DNA from: Paratrimastix pyriformis | Lineage: Eukaryota > Preaxostyla > Paratrimastigidae | NCBI GenBank assembly: GCA_027972325.1 | Contig: JAPMOS010000041.1 | Span: forward strand, 228,407-292,406 | Direction: 5' to 3' | DNA: 64,000 nucleotides | Shown: in pieces, positions 11,261-22,079 of the stretch | Numbering within the stretch: the first letter of the stretch is position 1 | How the letters are laid out: each line of letters begins with the position of its first letter | Notes under the pieces: generated by a model | Database searches by the model: none | Seen by the model: only the letters and a program-made list of their open reading frames with translations | Told to the model about the DNA's origin: nothing | Made by a program: the position numbers and the translations under genes

Positions 11261-11261
<1 letters not shown>
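10696..11261 (+). repeat. Unit B: TG-flanked repeat with four hairpins
   Basis: About 565 bases bounded by (TG)n on both sides, nearly identical to 12774-13316. It holds four compact inverted repeats: 11058-11073 (CCCGAA/TTCGGG, loop AAGC), 11095-11106 (CCGC/GCGG, loop CGAA), 11133-11148 (CCCGAT/ATCGGG, loop GAGC) and 11208-11222 (CCCCGAA/TTCGGGG). No convincing ORF is seen. It always follows a LINE-A 3' end plus (TG)n, so it may be a 5' UTR of the LINE-A group or a separate element. Confidence 0.7.

Positions 11262-12437
<1,176 letters not shown>

Positions 12438-12530
<93 letters not shown>
12438..12530 (+). repeat. (TG)n microsatellite
   Basis: Ninety-odd bases of TG with one CG unit, between truncated unit C and a LINE-A 3' UTR. 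Confidence 0.97.
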
Positions 12531-12531
<1 letters not shown>

Positions 12532-12726
12532 CAGCACCCAGATCCACCGCCGGCCGCAGCCCCAAGTGGGTTTCTCCATCCCCCTACGACACCTTCACGG
12601 GTCGCCCTGATCCGCGCAGGGTGGGACGAGCCACGACAGCGCGATAGGAGAGGACGCCGCCAGTAAGATTTCGTGCGTGCGTTTTTTTCCTCTTAGCACT
12701 GTATACCCAACAGGCTCAAAGATCAT

Positions 12727-12728
<2 letters not shown>
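12531..12728 (+). mobile_element. LINE-A 3' UTR fragment
   Basis: A third short copy of the LINE-A 3' UTR (CCAGCACCCAGATCCACCG... AAAGATCATCA), followed by (TG)n at 12729-12773. Confidence 0.9.
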
Positions 12729-12773
<45 letters not shown>

Positions 12774-12774
<1 letters not shown>

Positions 12775-13315
12775 GTGTAAAAGAAGGAACGAAGTAACGG
12801 GAAAATAAAACAAAAACCAGAGGTGAAGAGACAGCACGAATGTCACTGCACCCGTGGGCGAAGGAATCCCCCTGTGGAGGGCGTTTGATAGGCTCGTTAG
12901 GGAGAGGACCTGCCGTCGTGGCGTAATGCGGAGGACCCCACCAGGTGGTAGCAGCGAGCGGCGCAGGATTTGCACAACCACCACCACCAGATATAACAGG
13001 AGAGCACACGCAACGAACGACCGGTCCATATGTCCAGTCCCTTCGGAGTCGCGCACCCAACCACCTTCACCACATCGGCCCGTCATGTGCATAAGTGAAC
13101 ATCGGCGCGCAACACCGAACCCGAAAAGCTTCGGGTGGGAACCCGGAGGCTCCCGTCCGCCGAAGCGGATAGCAGCCGAAGTAGGCCGCCAAGACCCGAT
13201 GAGCATCGGGAGAGCCATGCACTCTCTGATCAAAGGACGCAGCCGGAGCTGCCTTGGTGTGCGATCCCCGAAATTCGGGGAGAGTCCGAGACCCTCTATG
13301 TCCGACAGAACGGAC

Positions 13316-13316
<1 letters not shown>
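12774..13316 (+). repeat. Unit B, second long copy
   Basis: Near-identical to 10696-11261 with several small deletions; the four hairpins are kept (the first at 13120-13135). It is flanked by (TG)n and lies immediately upstream of LINE-A, separated by the (TG)n at 13317-13402. Confidence 0.75.

Positions 13317-13402
<86 letters not shown>
13317..13402 (+). repeat. (TG)43 microsatellite at the LINE-A 5' junction
   Basis: A pure TG tract of 86 bases that ends exactly where the LINE-A coding-like sequence starts. Confidence 0.97.
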
Positions 13403-13404
<2 letters not shown>

Positions 13405-13860
13405 GCTGCCGACCCCGTGATCGTCTACGCCAATCCCCCGCGCCCCGCGGCACGCCGTCCCCCCGGCGCCATCACTCCGCAACAGTGGGAGCCCCCTCGT
13501 CGTATACGCCCCCAGCATCCGGCAGCGCCTCGAGGGACAGCGGCGGGCGCCCCTCCCCCTTCGTCACACTGGCCGTCGGGGGCCAACAAGGGCCTACCTC
13601 CAACCCCAACCGGCATACTTTCAGCCTCAGCCCCAGCCCAGGGGCGGTGGAGGCCGCGCCTTTCGGGGCTAACCGCCCCGACAATCGGGAGGCCGGGGTC
13701 CCCCCCATGAGGGCCGCCACAACCAGGACCCCGCTGGAGGCAGCGGAAGGGGCGTGATCGAAAGTTCTCCGGCTTTCCCTCCTGCCCCGGGCGAGCCCCG
13801 CTTGTCTCCTGGCCTGTTCTCCCCTCCGCCGCAGGACCCACCACCCAACCCCCCCATTTA
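13403..13860 (+). CDS. LINE-A N-terminal low-complexity region
   Basis: Pro-rich coding-like sequence. In one frame near 13590-13665 it reads YLQPQPAYFQPQPQPRGGGG, typical of disordered, RNA-binding gag-like regions. The readable frame changes several times, so either ORF1 was a separate protein or the copy is frameshifted. No structured domain seen. Confidence 0.4.
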
Positions 13861-14013
13861 GCACTGGCGGGGTCGGGGCCCCTGGCGCCGGAGAGCCATG
13901 CCCCTATCCCCCCCGGCGACCCGGCCGCGGCCCGCGAGGACGACGATGCCCCGAGTGACGAGGCCCTCCAGCCCCGAGAGGCCGACGACCCGCGCGTCTG
14001 GGAAAGAGGCCCC

Positions 14014-14240
14014 TTCGTCTACATTCTGGTCGGGGCCCACGGACGGAGCTACGTGGGCGCTACCACAGACCAACGCGGCGCCTCGCCCAACACAACGGGG
14101 CTCGACCGGGGGGGCCCGGGCCACCCGACAGAATCGCCCTGGCGCCTGGTGGGACTGGCGGCCGGCCTCGCCTGCTGGCACGAGGCCATCGAGCTGGAGG
14201 CCGCTGTGAGGAACCCCCGCAGCCGGCCATGGGCAGCCGA
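14014..14240 (+). CDS. GIY-YIG endonuclease domain of LINE-A
   Basis: The main frame gives FVYILVGAHGRSYVGATTD, then PTESPWRLVGLAAGL and AIELEAAVR. In the neighbouring frame the middle reads DPTRRLAQHNGARPGG. Together this is the Slx1/Penelope-type GIY-YIG pattern: Y-I-L, S-Y-V-G-A-T-x-D-P, R-R-L-x-Q-H-N-G, GG, PW-L-V, and the catalytic Glu in IELE. Two compensating single-base shifts (near 14068 and in the G-run near 14108) separate the frames, so the domain is decayed but its parent is clear. It lies directly upstream of the RT, unlike canonical Penelope elements where it follows the RT. Confidence 0.75.
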
Positions 14241-14574
14241 CATTCACCGGGAGCTCTCGGCCACTGGCAGCCTCGAGGTTCTCCGACAACTCGCACCGAG
14301 ACGGGGAGCCCGCGCCTACCGCCACGACATCCGGGGGCCGCTGGACTGAGCTCACGCAGGGGACCCGAACCGCCCCGAGGACCCGCGCCGACAAGGAGGA
14401 GGCCCAGGCGCGCTTCATCTGGGTGATGGCCGCGACCGACCCTGACGAGGCATCCGCCCGGCTGGAGGCAGGCCTGCGGCCGGAGGAGCCACCGTGTGAA
14501 GGGCCACACCAGGGAAAGGCCACCCCACCCCGCCGCCCCAACGGGAGATCGCTCTCCGCCAGGTCAAGGAGGCC

Positions 14575-17500
14575 ATGACCCGGGACGGACTCAGCGTGCG
14601 CCGGCCCAGAGGCGACGCACCCGCCCTCTGGCGCGCGTGGGACAAGCTCCGCAAGGGGCGGGACGAGTCCCGCCGCGCAGCCGCCGCCTCGCAACTCCAC
14701 CTTTTCTTCACCGACCGACGTCGACTCCACCGCCTCCTCCTGGCCCCGACACGGTGCACCTGCCCGATCGCCCCGGCGGAACTGCGGCGCCACCATCTGG
14801 CAGAGGCGGCGGCGACCCCACCCAGCACCAACCCAATCTGGCCGGAGCTGGCCCCACCTCCCCCGCTCGCCGAGACCTCCACCCCGGCCGAGCAGCCCTT
14901 CTCGGCCACCGAAATCGCCGAGGCCATCCACAACGCCGACCCCCACTCAGCCCCGGCGCCAGCCGACGCGGCCACGATCCGGGACATCAGACGACTGCTG
15001 GACGAAGGCGAGGAGCTGCGTGCCCGGGACGGCCCCCCCTCCCCGTTCATGGCCGCCCTGCTCCACCTCTTCAACATGTGCCTGGCCGAAGGAACAGTCC
15101 CGCGCAGCTGGGCCCGGGCCGTGGCCGTCCTCATCCACAAGAAGGGGAAGCCGCCGGAGGAGATCCGGAGCTGGCGCCATGTGGTCCTCACGGCCCAACT
15201 CTCGCGAATCTACGGAGCCCTGCTCTCGCGCCGCCTCGAGGACTTCCTGCTCAGGGCCGGCCGGATCAGTGGGGCACAGGCGGGTTTCATCCGGGGCCAG
15301 GAGAGCCACTTCTCCGTGCTCCGCTTGCAGGCCTGGATCACCAGGGCCCGCCGTGAGCGCCCCCCTTTCGCGGGCGTACTTTTTCTCGATATCACCAATG
15401 CTTTCGGGACCCTGGGGCGGGACGCCCTGGAGGGCAGTCTCCGGTGGGGTGGGGTCCCACCGACACTGCGGCGCGCCATCATGGGCACTTACCGCGACAT
15501 TGAGATGTGCCTGCCCTTTGAAGGAGAAGCCGGCGCCCCCATCCCGCTGGGCCGTGGCACTCGGCAGGGGGACCCCTTGAGTCCAACTGTCTTCATTCTC
15601 GCGCTGGAGCCGCTACTACATGCGCTCTCCCGGATCGATGGCCTCCTCGTTTTGGCATTTGCCGATGACCTAGCCATGGCCGCGCGCGACAAGGAGGCCC
15701 TGACCCGAGCCTTGCGAGTGATCGCGGAGTTCGGGGCCTGGTCGGGCCTTCACCTGAACCTCCCCAAGTGCGCCGCCCTGGTGGCCAGCCAGGGCCGCCA
15801 GTGCCCACCTGCGGACGTGGACATCTGCGCGCCGGCCGGCCGGATCCCCCCACTGGCCCTGGGCGGGACGTTCCGTTACCTTGGGGTCGAGGTGGGCTGG
15901 GAGCTGGACTCGACGCCGGCGCTGGAGGCCGCCCGGATCGAATTCGAAGCTCGCCTCACCGCCATCGGCACATCCCACCTCCCCCCGCTGGCCAAGATCG
16001 ATACGCTGGCCTCCCTTGCCTTGCCCGTCCTGCAGCATGTCCTCGCTGTCTGCCCCGCCCCCCCAAGCTGGATGGCTGGGGTCCAACGGAGCATCCGGGA
16101 CTCGTGCAACAACTGGCTATTGAACCCCCGAGAGATGGCGCCCACCCGGAAACGCTGGTGCCTGCCGGGCATGCCGGAGCTCCTGCTCTTCACTCCTGCC
16201 GCGCATGGGGGGCTGGGGGCCCCCCGCTTGGACCGGCTCGAGGAGACCCTCAAACTCGGACTGATCGGCCGGATCCTGATACCACCGACCGACCCCGCGG
16301 CTCGCGAGCACTGGGCCGCGGCAGCAGTCCCCCTGGCAGAGGAGTTCCGGCACCGAGAGCACCACGGGGGACACGAGGCACCGGCCAACAACTGGGACCT
16401 GTGGACCTGGGTGGCCTGGTACGAAGACCGACGGAAGATCCGCATCGGTCGCATAGCTGGACGATGGGCGGTCCAGCAGCGGACCATCCGGGCATCCAAG
16501 CTCTTTTCCCGAAAGGCACCGGAGCGCCACCCGGCCCTCAACAAGCTGACGGAGCTCCAGACGTACCTCTGCTGGCTGAGCACGGTCCCGCGAAATGCGG
16601 CGCTCCTCTTCACGGACGGATCGTTCCAACAAGGACAGGGCGGCGGCGCCGCGGCAGTGCTCATGACCCGAGACCGGACGACCGCGGCCGCCGTGCGCCT
16701 CCCACAGGCGCGGGGGAACGGCGACGCGGAGCTAGCCGCGCTGGAGCTCGCCGCGGCCACCATCAAGTCCGCCCGGGCCGACGGGCGCCTCCTCCCACAC
16801 CAGCCGGTGGCCATCTGTGCGGACAGCCAGTATGCCCTGGGCGCTGCGGCGGGGTGGACGCGAATCCAGTTTGCGCACGCGCGGGTGCTGGCCCTCCGGG
16901 AGGCCCTCCAAGTGGCCAAGCCTGTGGTCCTCCGCTACGTCCCGGCGCACGTGGACCGGATCCCGGGGGCCCTGGTGATCCCCTCCATCCCTGGCAACCA
17001 GCTGGCCGACCGCCTGGCTGAGGCGGCGCGCCTCGGGGGACCACCAGACAGAGGGGGCATCCAGGCCACATTCCCAACACAAGAGCTTTGCGGCCCAATC
17101 GGCCCCGCCCAGTGGCCCTCAGGCCCAGCCGAGTCCCCATTGCCCTTCTCGCACAAATTCCTCACACGCTCACTGCTCACGACCCTGGCAAGGCTGGCCC
17201 ACGAGGAGGAGGAGGCACGCGACTGGCTGGCGTGTCCGTACGCCTACCACCCACTTGAACCCATCTCGGCCCGGGTCAGCAACACCTGGTGGACCAGGCG
17301 CGGCGAGCCACTCTCCACGGTGCGCAAGCTGTGTGCAGCCAAGTGCCAGGCCTTCTGGGGGGTCAATCAGGTCAAGGCCCGGCTCGGGGGGGGCCGGGGA
17401 TCCGCGCTCTGTCCATTCGGGTGCGGGACCGTGGAGACCCAGAGCCACCTCCTGGGGGGCTGCCGCCACTTCCGGCTATTCTATGTGAAGCGCCATGACC

Positions 17501-17925
17501 AGGTGCTCCGGGCCTTGGCCAGGGCCCTCACGGCCGCCGGCCTGAAGGTGGTCGTCCACGACTCGGCAGCCAACGCACGCAAGGCAACCCAGATCCCGGA
17601 GGAGCTCCAGGCGCGAATCCCGGCCCACCTGCGCCACCTCCGACCCGACCTGCTGGTGTGCCCCGGCGAGGGCCGGAGACCCCCACTGTCATCGAGCTGG
17701 CCGTCACCACTGCCGTGCGGGACGAGGACCTGGCAAAAGCGCGGGACGGGAAGCTCGCCCAGTATCGGGGCTACTGCCAGGCGGCGGGGTTCGACAACCG
17801 AGCCCTTCTCTTCGGGGCCACCGGGTGCATCCCGGGACAGTCGGTTCGGGACCTCCTCCAGCTCGTCCCTGGCACTGAACACAAGACGCTCTGCGAGGCC
17901 CTGCGGAGGATCAGCGGGGACTTGA
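14575..17925 (+). CDS. LINE-A polyprotein: RT, RNase H, zinc knuckle and RLE-like nuclease
   Basis: A single 1116-codon frame. The RT shows KKGKPPEEIRSWRHVVLTAQLSRIY, AQAGFIRGQ, LFLDITNAFGTL (motif A), GTRQGDPLSPTVF (motif B) and LVLAFADDLAMAA (motif C), all LINE-type. RNase H follows with LLFTDGSFQQG, DAELAALEL, ICADSQYAL and PAHV...GNQLADRLAEAA (D-E-D-H-D pattern). Then CPFGCGTVETQSHLLGGC (CCHC knuckle) and, about 60 residues later, LRPDLLV. After a one-base frame change near 17673 the next frame gives VIELAVTTAVRDEDLAKARD and KLAQYR. PD, acidic residue and K-x-x-x-Y spacing follow the R2 restriction-like endonuclease. The readable protein ends at 18062 in that second frame. Confidence 0.88.
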   Translation: MTRDGLSVRRPRGDAPALWRAWDKLRKGRDESRRAAAASQLHLFFTDRRRLHRLLLAPTRCTCPIAPAELRRHHLAEAAATPPSTNPIWPELAPPPPLAETSTPAEQPFSATEIAEAIHNADPHSAPAPADAATIRDIRRLLDEGEELRARDGPPSPFMAALLHLFNMCLAEGTVPRSWARAVAVLIHKKGKPPEEIRSWRHVVLTAQLSRIYGALLSRRLEDFLLRAGRISGAQAGFIRGQESHFSVLRLQAWITRARRERPPFAGVLFLDITNAFGTLGRDALEGSLRWGGVPPTLRRAIMGTYRDIEMCLPFEGEAGAPIPLGRGTRQGDPLSPTVFILALEPLLHALSRIDGLLVLAFADDLAMAARDKEALTRALRVIAEFGAWSGLHLNLPKCAALVASQGRQCPPADVDICAPAGRIPPLALGGTFRYLGVEVGWELDSTPALEAARIEFEARLTAIGTSHLPPLAKIDTLASLALPVLQHVLAVCPAPPSWMAGVQRSIRDSCNNWLLNPREMAPTRKRWCLPGMPELLLFTPAAHGGLGAPRLDRLEETLKLGLIGRILIPPTDPAAREHWAAAAVPLAEEFRHREHHGGHEAPANNWDLWTWVAWYEDRRKIRIGRIAGRWAVQQRTIRASKLFSRKAPERHPALNKLTELQTYLCWLSTVPRNAALLFTDGSFQQGQGGGAAAVLMTRDRTTAAAVRLPQARGNGDAELAALELAAATIKSARADGRLLPHQPVAICADSQYALGAAAGWTRIQFAHARVLALREALQVAKPVVLRYVPAHVDRIPGALVIPSIPGNQLADRLAEAARLGGPPDRGGIQATFPTQELCGPIGPAQWPSGPAESPLPFSHKFLTRSLLTTLARLAHEEEEARDWLACPYAYHPLEPISARVSNTWWTRRGEPLSTVRKLCAAKCQAFWGVNQVKARLGGGRGSALCPFGCGTVETQSHLLGGCRHFRLFYVKRHDQVLRALARALTAAGLKVVVHDSAANARKATQIPEELQARIPAHLRHLRPDLLVCPGEGRRPPLSSSWPSPLPCGTRTWQKRGTGSSPSIGATARRRGSTTEPFSSGPPGASRDSRFGTSSSSSLALNTRRSARPCGGSAGT

Positions 17926-18062
17926 CGCGGAGCATACTGGCACTGTTCCTCATGCGCGACAGTGACCGCAGGGACCGAGCCAGCACCCAGATCCACCGCC
18001 CGGCCGCAGCCCCAAGTGGATTTCTCCATCCCCCCCTACGACACCTTCACGGGTCGCCCTGA

Positions 18063-18181
18063 TCCGCGCAGGGGTGGGACGAGCCACGACAGCGCGATAG
18101 GAGGAGGACGCCGCCAGTAAGATTTCGTGCGTGCGTTTTTTTTCCTCTTAGCACTGTATACCCAACAGGCTCAAAGATCAT

Positions 18182-18182
<1 letters not shown>
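18063..18182 (+). other. LINE-A 3' UTR
   Basis: About 120 bases shared by all LINE-A 3' fragments, with GACGCCGCCAGTAAGATTTC, a short T-run, TTAGCACTGTATACCC and the terminal AAAGATCATCA before (TG)n at 18184-18240. Confidence 0.85.
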
Positions 18183-18240
<58 letters not shown>

Positions 18241-18241
<1 letters not shown>

Positions 18242-18370
18242 GAGTAAAGAAGGAACGAAGTAACGGGAAAATAAAACAAAAACCAGAGAGGTCGAAGAGA
18301 CAGCACGAATGTCACTGCACCCGTGGGCGAAGGAATCCCCTGTGGAGGGCGTTTGATAGGCTCGTTAGGG

Positions 18371-18404
<34 letters not shown>
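18241..18404 (+). repeat. Truncated unit B followed by (TG)n
   Basis: After the LINE-A (TG)n, the first about 130 bases of unit B recur and are cut by another (TG)n at 18373-18403. The first bases of unit B (TCGTGTAAAGAAGGA) then appear once more at 18404-18418. Confidence 0.8.
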
Positions 18405-18405
<1 letters not shown>

Positions 18406-18437
18406 GTGTAAAGAAGGAGTGTGTGTGTGAAGGGGGG

Positions 18438-18576
18438 TGGTGGTGGTGGTGGTGGTGGTGGTGGTGGTGGTGGTGGTGGTGGTGGTGGTGGTGGTGGTGG
18501 TGGTGGTGGTGGTGGTGGTGGTGGTGGTGGTGGTGGTGGTGGTGGTGGTGGTGGTGGTGGTGGTGGTGGTGGTGGT
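18438..18576 (+). repeat. (TGG)46 trinucleotide repeat
   Basis: Pure TGG for about 139 bases, immediately downstream of the TG-flanked block. Open in all frames without meaning. Confidence 0.97.
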
Positions 18577-18699
18577 CGGAGAGAAGTTCTCTTCGTCTGA
18601 GCGTCTTGCCCTCAGCGCTCTGTTGGCTTGACTGTCACAGCGCTCACACACGCCACTTTTCGCGTCTTCCTCTCTTCTTTCTGTGTGAAAATTCATGAG

Positions 18700-19281
18700 G
18701 TGCGCACAGACCTGCGACCGTTTTCTGTCGGGTCGACCAGGAGATAAGCGGCCGATCCTGCAGAGGGCCCCTCTGGCTTCACGCCCTTGGATCCTTTCCC
18801 GTGCCGCAAAAAGGTGAGAGTCTGTGTGTGTGTGTGTGTGTGTGCGTGTGTGTCATACGGGGGCATGAATCGTCAGTCTACGCCTTGAAAGAGAAGGAAG
18901 ACCTGCTGCCCGAGGAGAATGGCCGAGACTTTGGCCAGTTCGATCAGGCCGGAGGGCGCCCCCGTTCGGGAAGCGGCCCACCCGATGGCGAGGGAGCTGG
19001 CACTTCGGCGGAGACTCAGCCAGCGCTCGTGGGGACGTCCTTGCCGTCCGTGCTGCGATAATGGGAGTGGGTCTCAAGTTGTGACGGAGGTCCGAGAGCC
19101 AAATACATAGGTGTTTGAGGTCCGCCCACCAGGTGCCACTGCGTGGTGCCACCCATCTTGGACCGCATCACAGCTGCAAAGACATGAGACCTTGACCATG
19201 CACGCACTGCGAGTAAGGAGCCGTTCCGCCAGTCGCCGTTGAGCCTCCACCACAGCCACGTCCGTGACCGTCGTCATCTCG
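18700..19281 (-). CDS. Unassigned minus-strand gene fragments
   Basis: A frame starting near 19281 reads MTTVTDVAVVEAQRRLAERL then LTRSACMVK. A second piece in another frame reads WADLKHLCIWLSDLRHNLRP and ends in a basic, Arg/Pro-rich stretch near 18860. The switch is consistent with one short intron. No domain recognised. A (TG)n at 18824-18852 lies inside or just beyond its 3' part. Confidence 0.35.
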
Positions 19282-19409
19282 CTGAGAGTGAGTGGAATGT
19301 GTGTGTGTGTGGGGGGGGGGGGGGGGTGGAGATATGATGACGGCAACCCAACCGTCCCCCCCCCCCCCCCCCCCCAAACCGAGCTCTTCACCGACCCTGG
19401 CGCGGGCAG

Positions 19410-21730
19410 CCGCGGAAGGATATAATCGGAAAAGGAGCGCTGAGTGGCCTGAGCCGAGAAGAAAAGCTGGGTCTGAGTCGCATAGCAAGGTGCGGCGCCC
19501 TCTCCGCTGCTTGCGCCGGCACTCCGCTGGGTTTGGTGGGCATACGAGCGGGACATCATCGCGTGGAAGGCCCCTCCATCGAATGCGGCGCGGTCGCGAA
19601 GACCTTGAAGGGCTTGCACAAGGTCAGCCACAAGACTGCCGGAGCAAAACAGGTGGGTCTCGTCTCAGGCATGGAACGCCGGACCTCTGGACAAGCGGGT
19701 CCTGCACTGATGGAGACTGGCGAATGAGGCCGAGGGCATGATCTACCACTGCTCGCGCTTGCCCCAATTTGCCCGCGCGCCCATCGGCAGCTGCGGCCTC
19801 GAGGGCCCGGGCCGCCATCAGGCGGTTCAGGTGGGCGTCCACCTCGAGGTTCGGAGCCAGGACAACGGGTGGGCCGGGCCGTGTGACGAAGCAGGGGACT
19901 TCGAGCTCTCGCTGGGTGTGACCGAGCGCTTCTTCGTATCGTACACGAAAGGTGATGTAAACTTGAGGGGCGGGAGGGGGAAGAGGCAGGGCCGGCAGTA
20001 GAACACGAACGAGGAAGTTGCGTCTCTAAGACGATGATCAAACACAGAACAGGTCATCGTGTGAGTTGGATTCCGGAGGTCAGTTCAAAAGGCAGAAAAA
20101 ATCTGCGACAAGCGACCTCATCGGCATACATCTGGCCGAGAGGCATCCAGGTGATTCCGGCCGGTCCCAGGTGATGATGGAGAGGAGGTCTGGGGTCTCC
20201 AAGTGGAGCAGTCTGAATCAGGCCGACGGCCGGCTGGACGGAATCCGAGGCTCGTCGAGATGGATTGGCATCTGCAGGAGTCGCCAGCTGTGGGAGTTCG
20301 CATGGTTCTGGAGGCGGAACGGGGCTCATTGGAGATCCGATGACAGCGGGCGCGAGGGCGGCGGCGGCGGCGGCATTAGACTCCACGGCTAGGTGCGCGG
20401 CGCCGCTCGACCCGGAGGAAGGTCGCGAGAGGATCTCGAGGAGCTGCGCCCCATTGGCGGGCTGTCCCCAGGCGTGAGTGGTTGAGGGAAGGAAACAAGA
20501 AGAAACAGACAACGACAGCTAGTTCGACGCTCTGAGCCACGACGCTCAGAAGGCTGACCCGAGCGGGAAAAAAAAAAAAATAGAACGAGCCACGAGGGAA
20601 TACGGACCCGCCCATGCATTCTCCCAAAGCTGCCGGGATTGCTGCAGGGCCAAAAGGCGTGGCACGAGTGGATATTGAAGGCTCGCAGACCCTGCTCGTT
20701 CTGGACGTAGTAGAACATACCCCTTGCCTGCATGGCAATCGCCCTGCAAAGCAGAGGGTGGAGGAGAGTGCACAAACAGGGAGAGGCGAACCTGAGGAGC
20801 TCCGGTTGGTGGTCCGCCCCGAACCCAAAAGTGTGGATGGTAATGGAGGTACCCTTTTGACCCGCTTTTTCGAGGCGCGTCCCAAGGCGCGACACCAGGG
20901 CGGCCGTGTTGGTGATCCCGGCGTTGGCCTGACCGTCAGTCATCAAAAGAACCGAACCCAGGGTGTTCTTCCCCCGGAACACTTGCTCAAGACCCTTCCA
21001 CAGTCCTCCACTGAGATTCGTCGCATCGCACGGGACGATTTGTGCCAAGGATTCTTCAGCGGTCCGTTTCCCACTCGCGTCCATCGAAGTGAGAGGGAGA
21101 TTCACTGAGACGCTGGTCGCGTATGAAACGATTGCGAGAGAGTCACCTTCTCCCAGCTGAGAGATTATAAAGTGTAACGTTTTTTTGACAAGGGTAATTT
21201 TGTGCCCGGCCATGGACCCGGATCGATCGATCACAAGAACGAGATCAATGTGGGAGCGTGCTGCCAACTGACAGCGGGCGACAAGGTTTGCCATGAGAAC
21301 ATTCTCTCTGCTCGTCGAGGAATCTTGCTCCCCATAGAGTGCGGAAGCGGAAGCGACAAGGACCTCGCTCATGCAATTTTGCCAACAGTGCACAAAGGTT
21401 CCAGGCTCAAACAAGCAGGGAACGTTCACAAGGAGGCAAGAGTCGTCCAGAATCCTCAGATCAGATTTTTTTTGCCAAAACACAAGAAGATCGGTCGCTT
21501 AAAAAAAAAAAACAGGAGAATTGAGTTTAATCATGCAAATAACCCTGTGGAGTGAACTTGTACCCATCAGATCCTTGGGCACTATAAAGTGCGTGGTGGT
21601 GGTGGTGGTGGCACCGGCGGCGGCGGCGGCGGTGGTGGAGGAAGGTGGAGGAGAGAAATTAATCTCGATGAGCAAATCGCAGACCGAAGATGGGGGAAAG
21701 CCGACTGCGGTGAACCTAAAAAAATAGTCA
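19410..21730 (-). CDS. VWA-domain protein
   Basis: The main exon (21483 downward) contains a von Willebrand type A domain: HIDLVLVIDRSGSMAG (MIDAS DxSxS), a helix KKTLHFIISQLGEGDSLAIV, a Thr-bearing loop, VLLMTDGQANAG, and HTFGFGADHQPELL ending MFYYVQNEQGL. Past a T-rich intron (near 20547-20610), LLSVVAQSVELAV continues the domain edge. Later exons give VYITFRVRYEEALGHTQREL and a helical segment VDAHLNRLMAARALEAAAAD...GKLGQARAVVDHAL, as in VWA proteins with a helical C-terminal region in protists and plants (WAV3-like E3 ligases). The end is around RSFSDYILPRL near 19410. A first exon at 21560-21720 with FPPSSVCDLLIEINFSPPP is likely. No RING was seen. Confidence 0.7.
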
Positions 21731-22079
21731 GGAAATGAGAAATGAGGATTCGCAGAAAGAAGAGACCAGGAATAATTTTAGTTTTGACGAACTCCCTATT
21801 CAGGAAACGTCCGTTTTTGTCAACAAGAAAATCAGGAGTCACTTGGTCTTCTTTCGTGGGTCGGAGAGTCGGCCTGTGAACGTCATCCCTGGGCACCTGC
21901 CAGGAGCCGAGTGTGTGTGGCCGAAATGTCTCGTGGAGCTGGGTTTCCCAGTGAGGTGGGACCGAGCGTTTTTGATGGTGCTCTGCCCCTTGCGTTTTGC
22001 AGCTCGAATCCATGACTTTGAAAGGCTCAACGGTTGCTGTTCTCCACAGGGTTTGCTGCCGTGTCAAAATCAATTCATC

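Larger units (their letters stand above)
13403..18182 (+). mobile_element. LINE-A: non-LTR retrotransposon with GIY-YIG, RT, RNase H and R2-like nuclease
   Basis: One element bounded by (TG)n on both sides. In order it encodes a Pro/Gln-rich and RGG-like segment (13403-13860), a GIY-YIG nuclease (14014-14240), an RT (about 14950-15990), RNase H (16594-17040), a CCHC zinc knuckle and a PD-(D/E)xK-like C-terminus (17396-17790), and a 3' UTR ending AAAGATCATCA. Frame changes in the GIY-YIG region and near 17673 suggest a dead copy. RLE plus RNase H within one non-LTR element recalls Dualen of Chlamydomonas, which has APE at its N-terminus. Fragments of the same family lie at 9888, 10456 and 12531. 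The 5' end of the intact element is not established. Confidence 0.9.

Noticed and set aside
10696-11261. Hammerhead ribozyme in unit B
   Set aside because: GATGAG occurs in one hairpin, but the GAAA and stem III parts are not in the right order.
14415-17180. Minus-strand ORFs across LINE-A
   Set aside because: GC-rich antisense shadows of the RT and RNase H frame.
13403-18182. Penelope-like element
   Set aside because: GIY-YIG suggests it, but the RT motifs, RNase H, zinc knuckle and RLE-like end are of LINE type.
18438-18631. Poly-Trp, poly-Val or poly-Thr proteins
   Set aside because: Translations of the (TGG)n repeat only.
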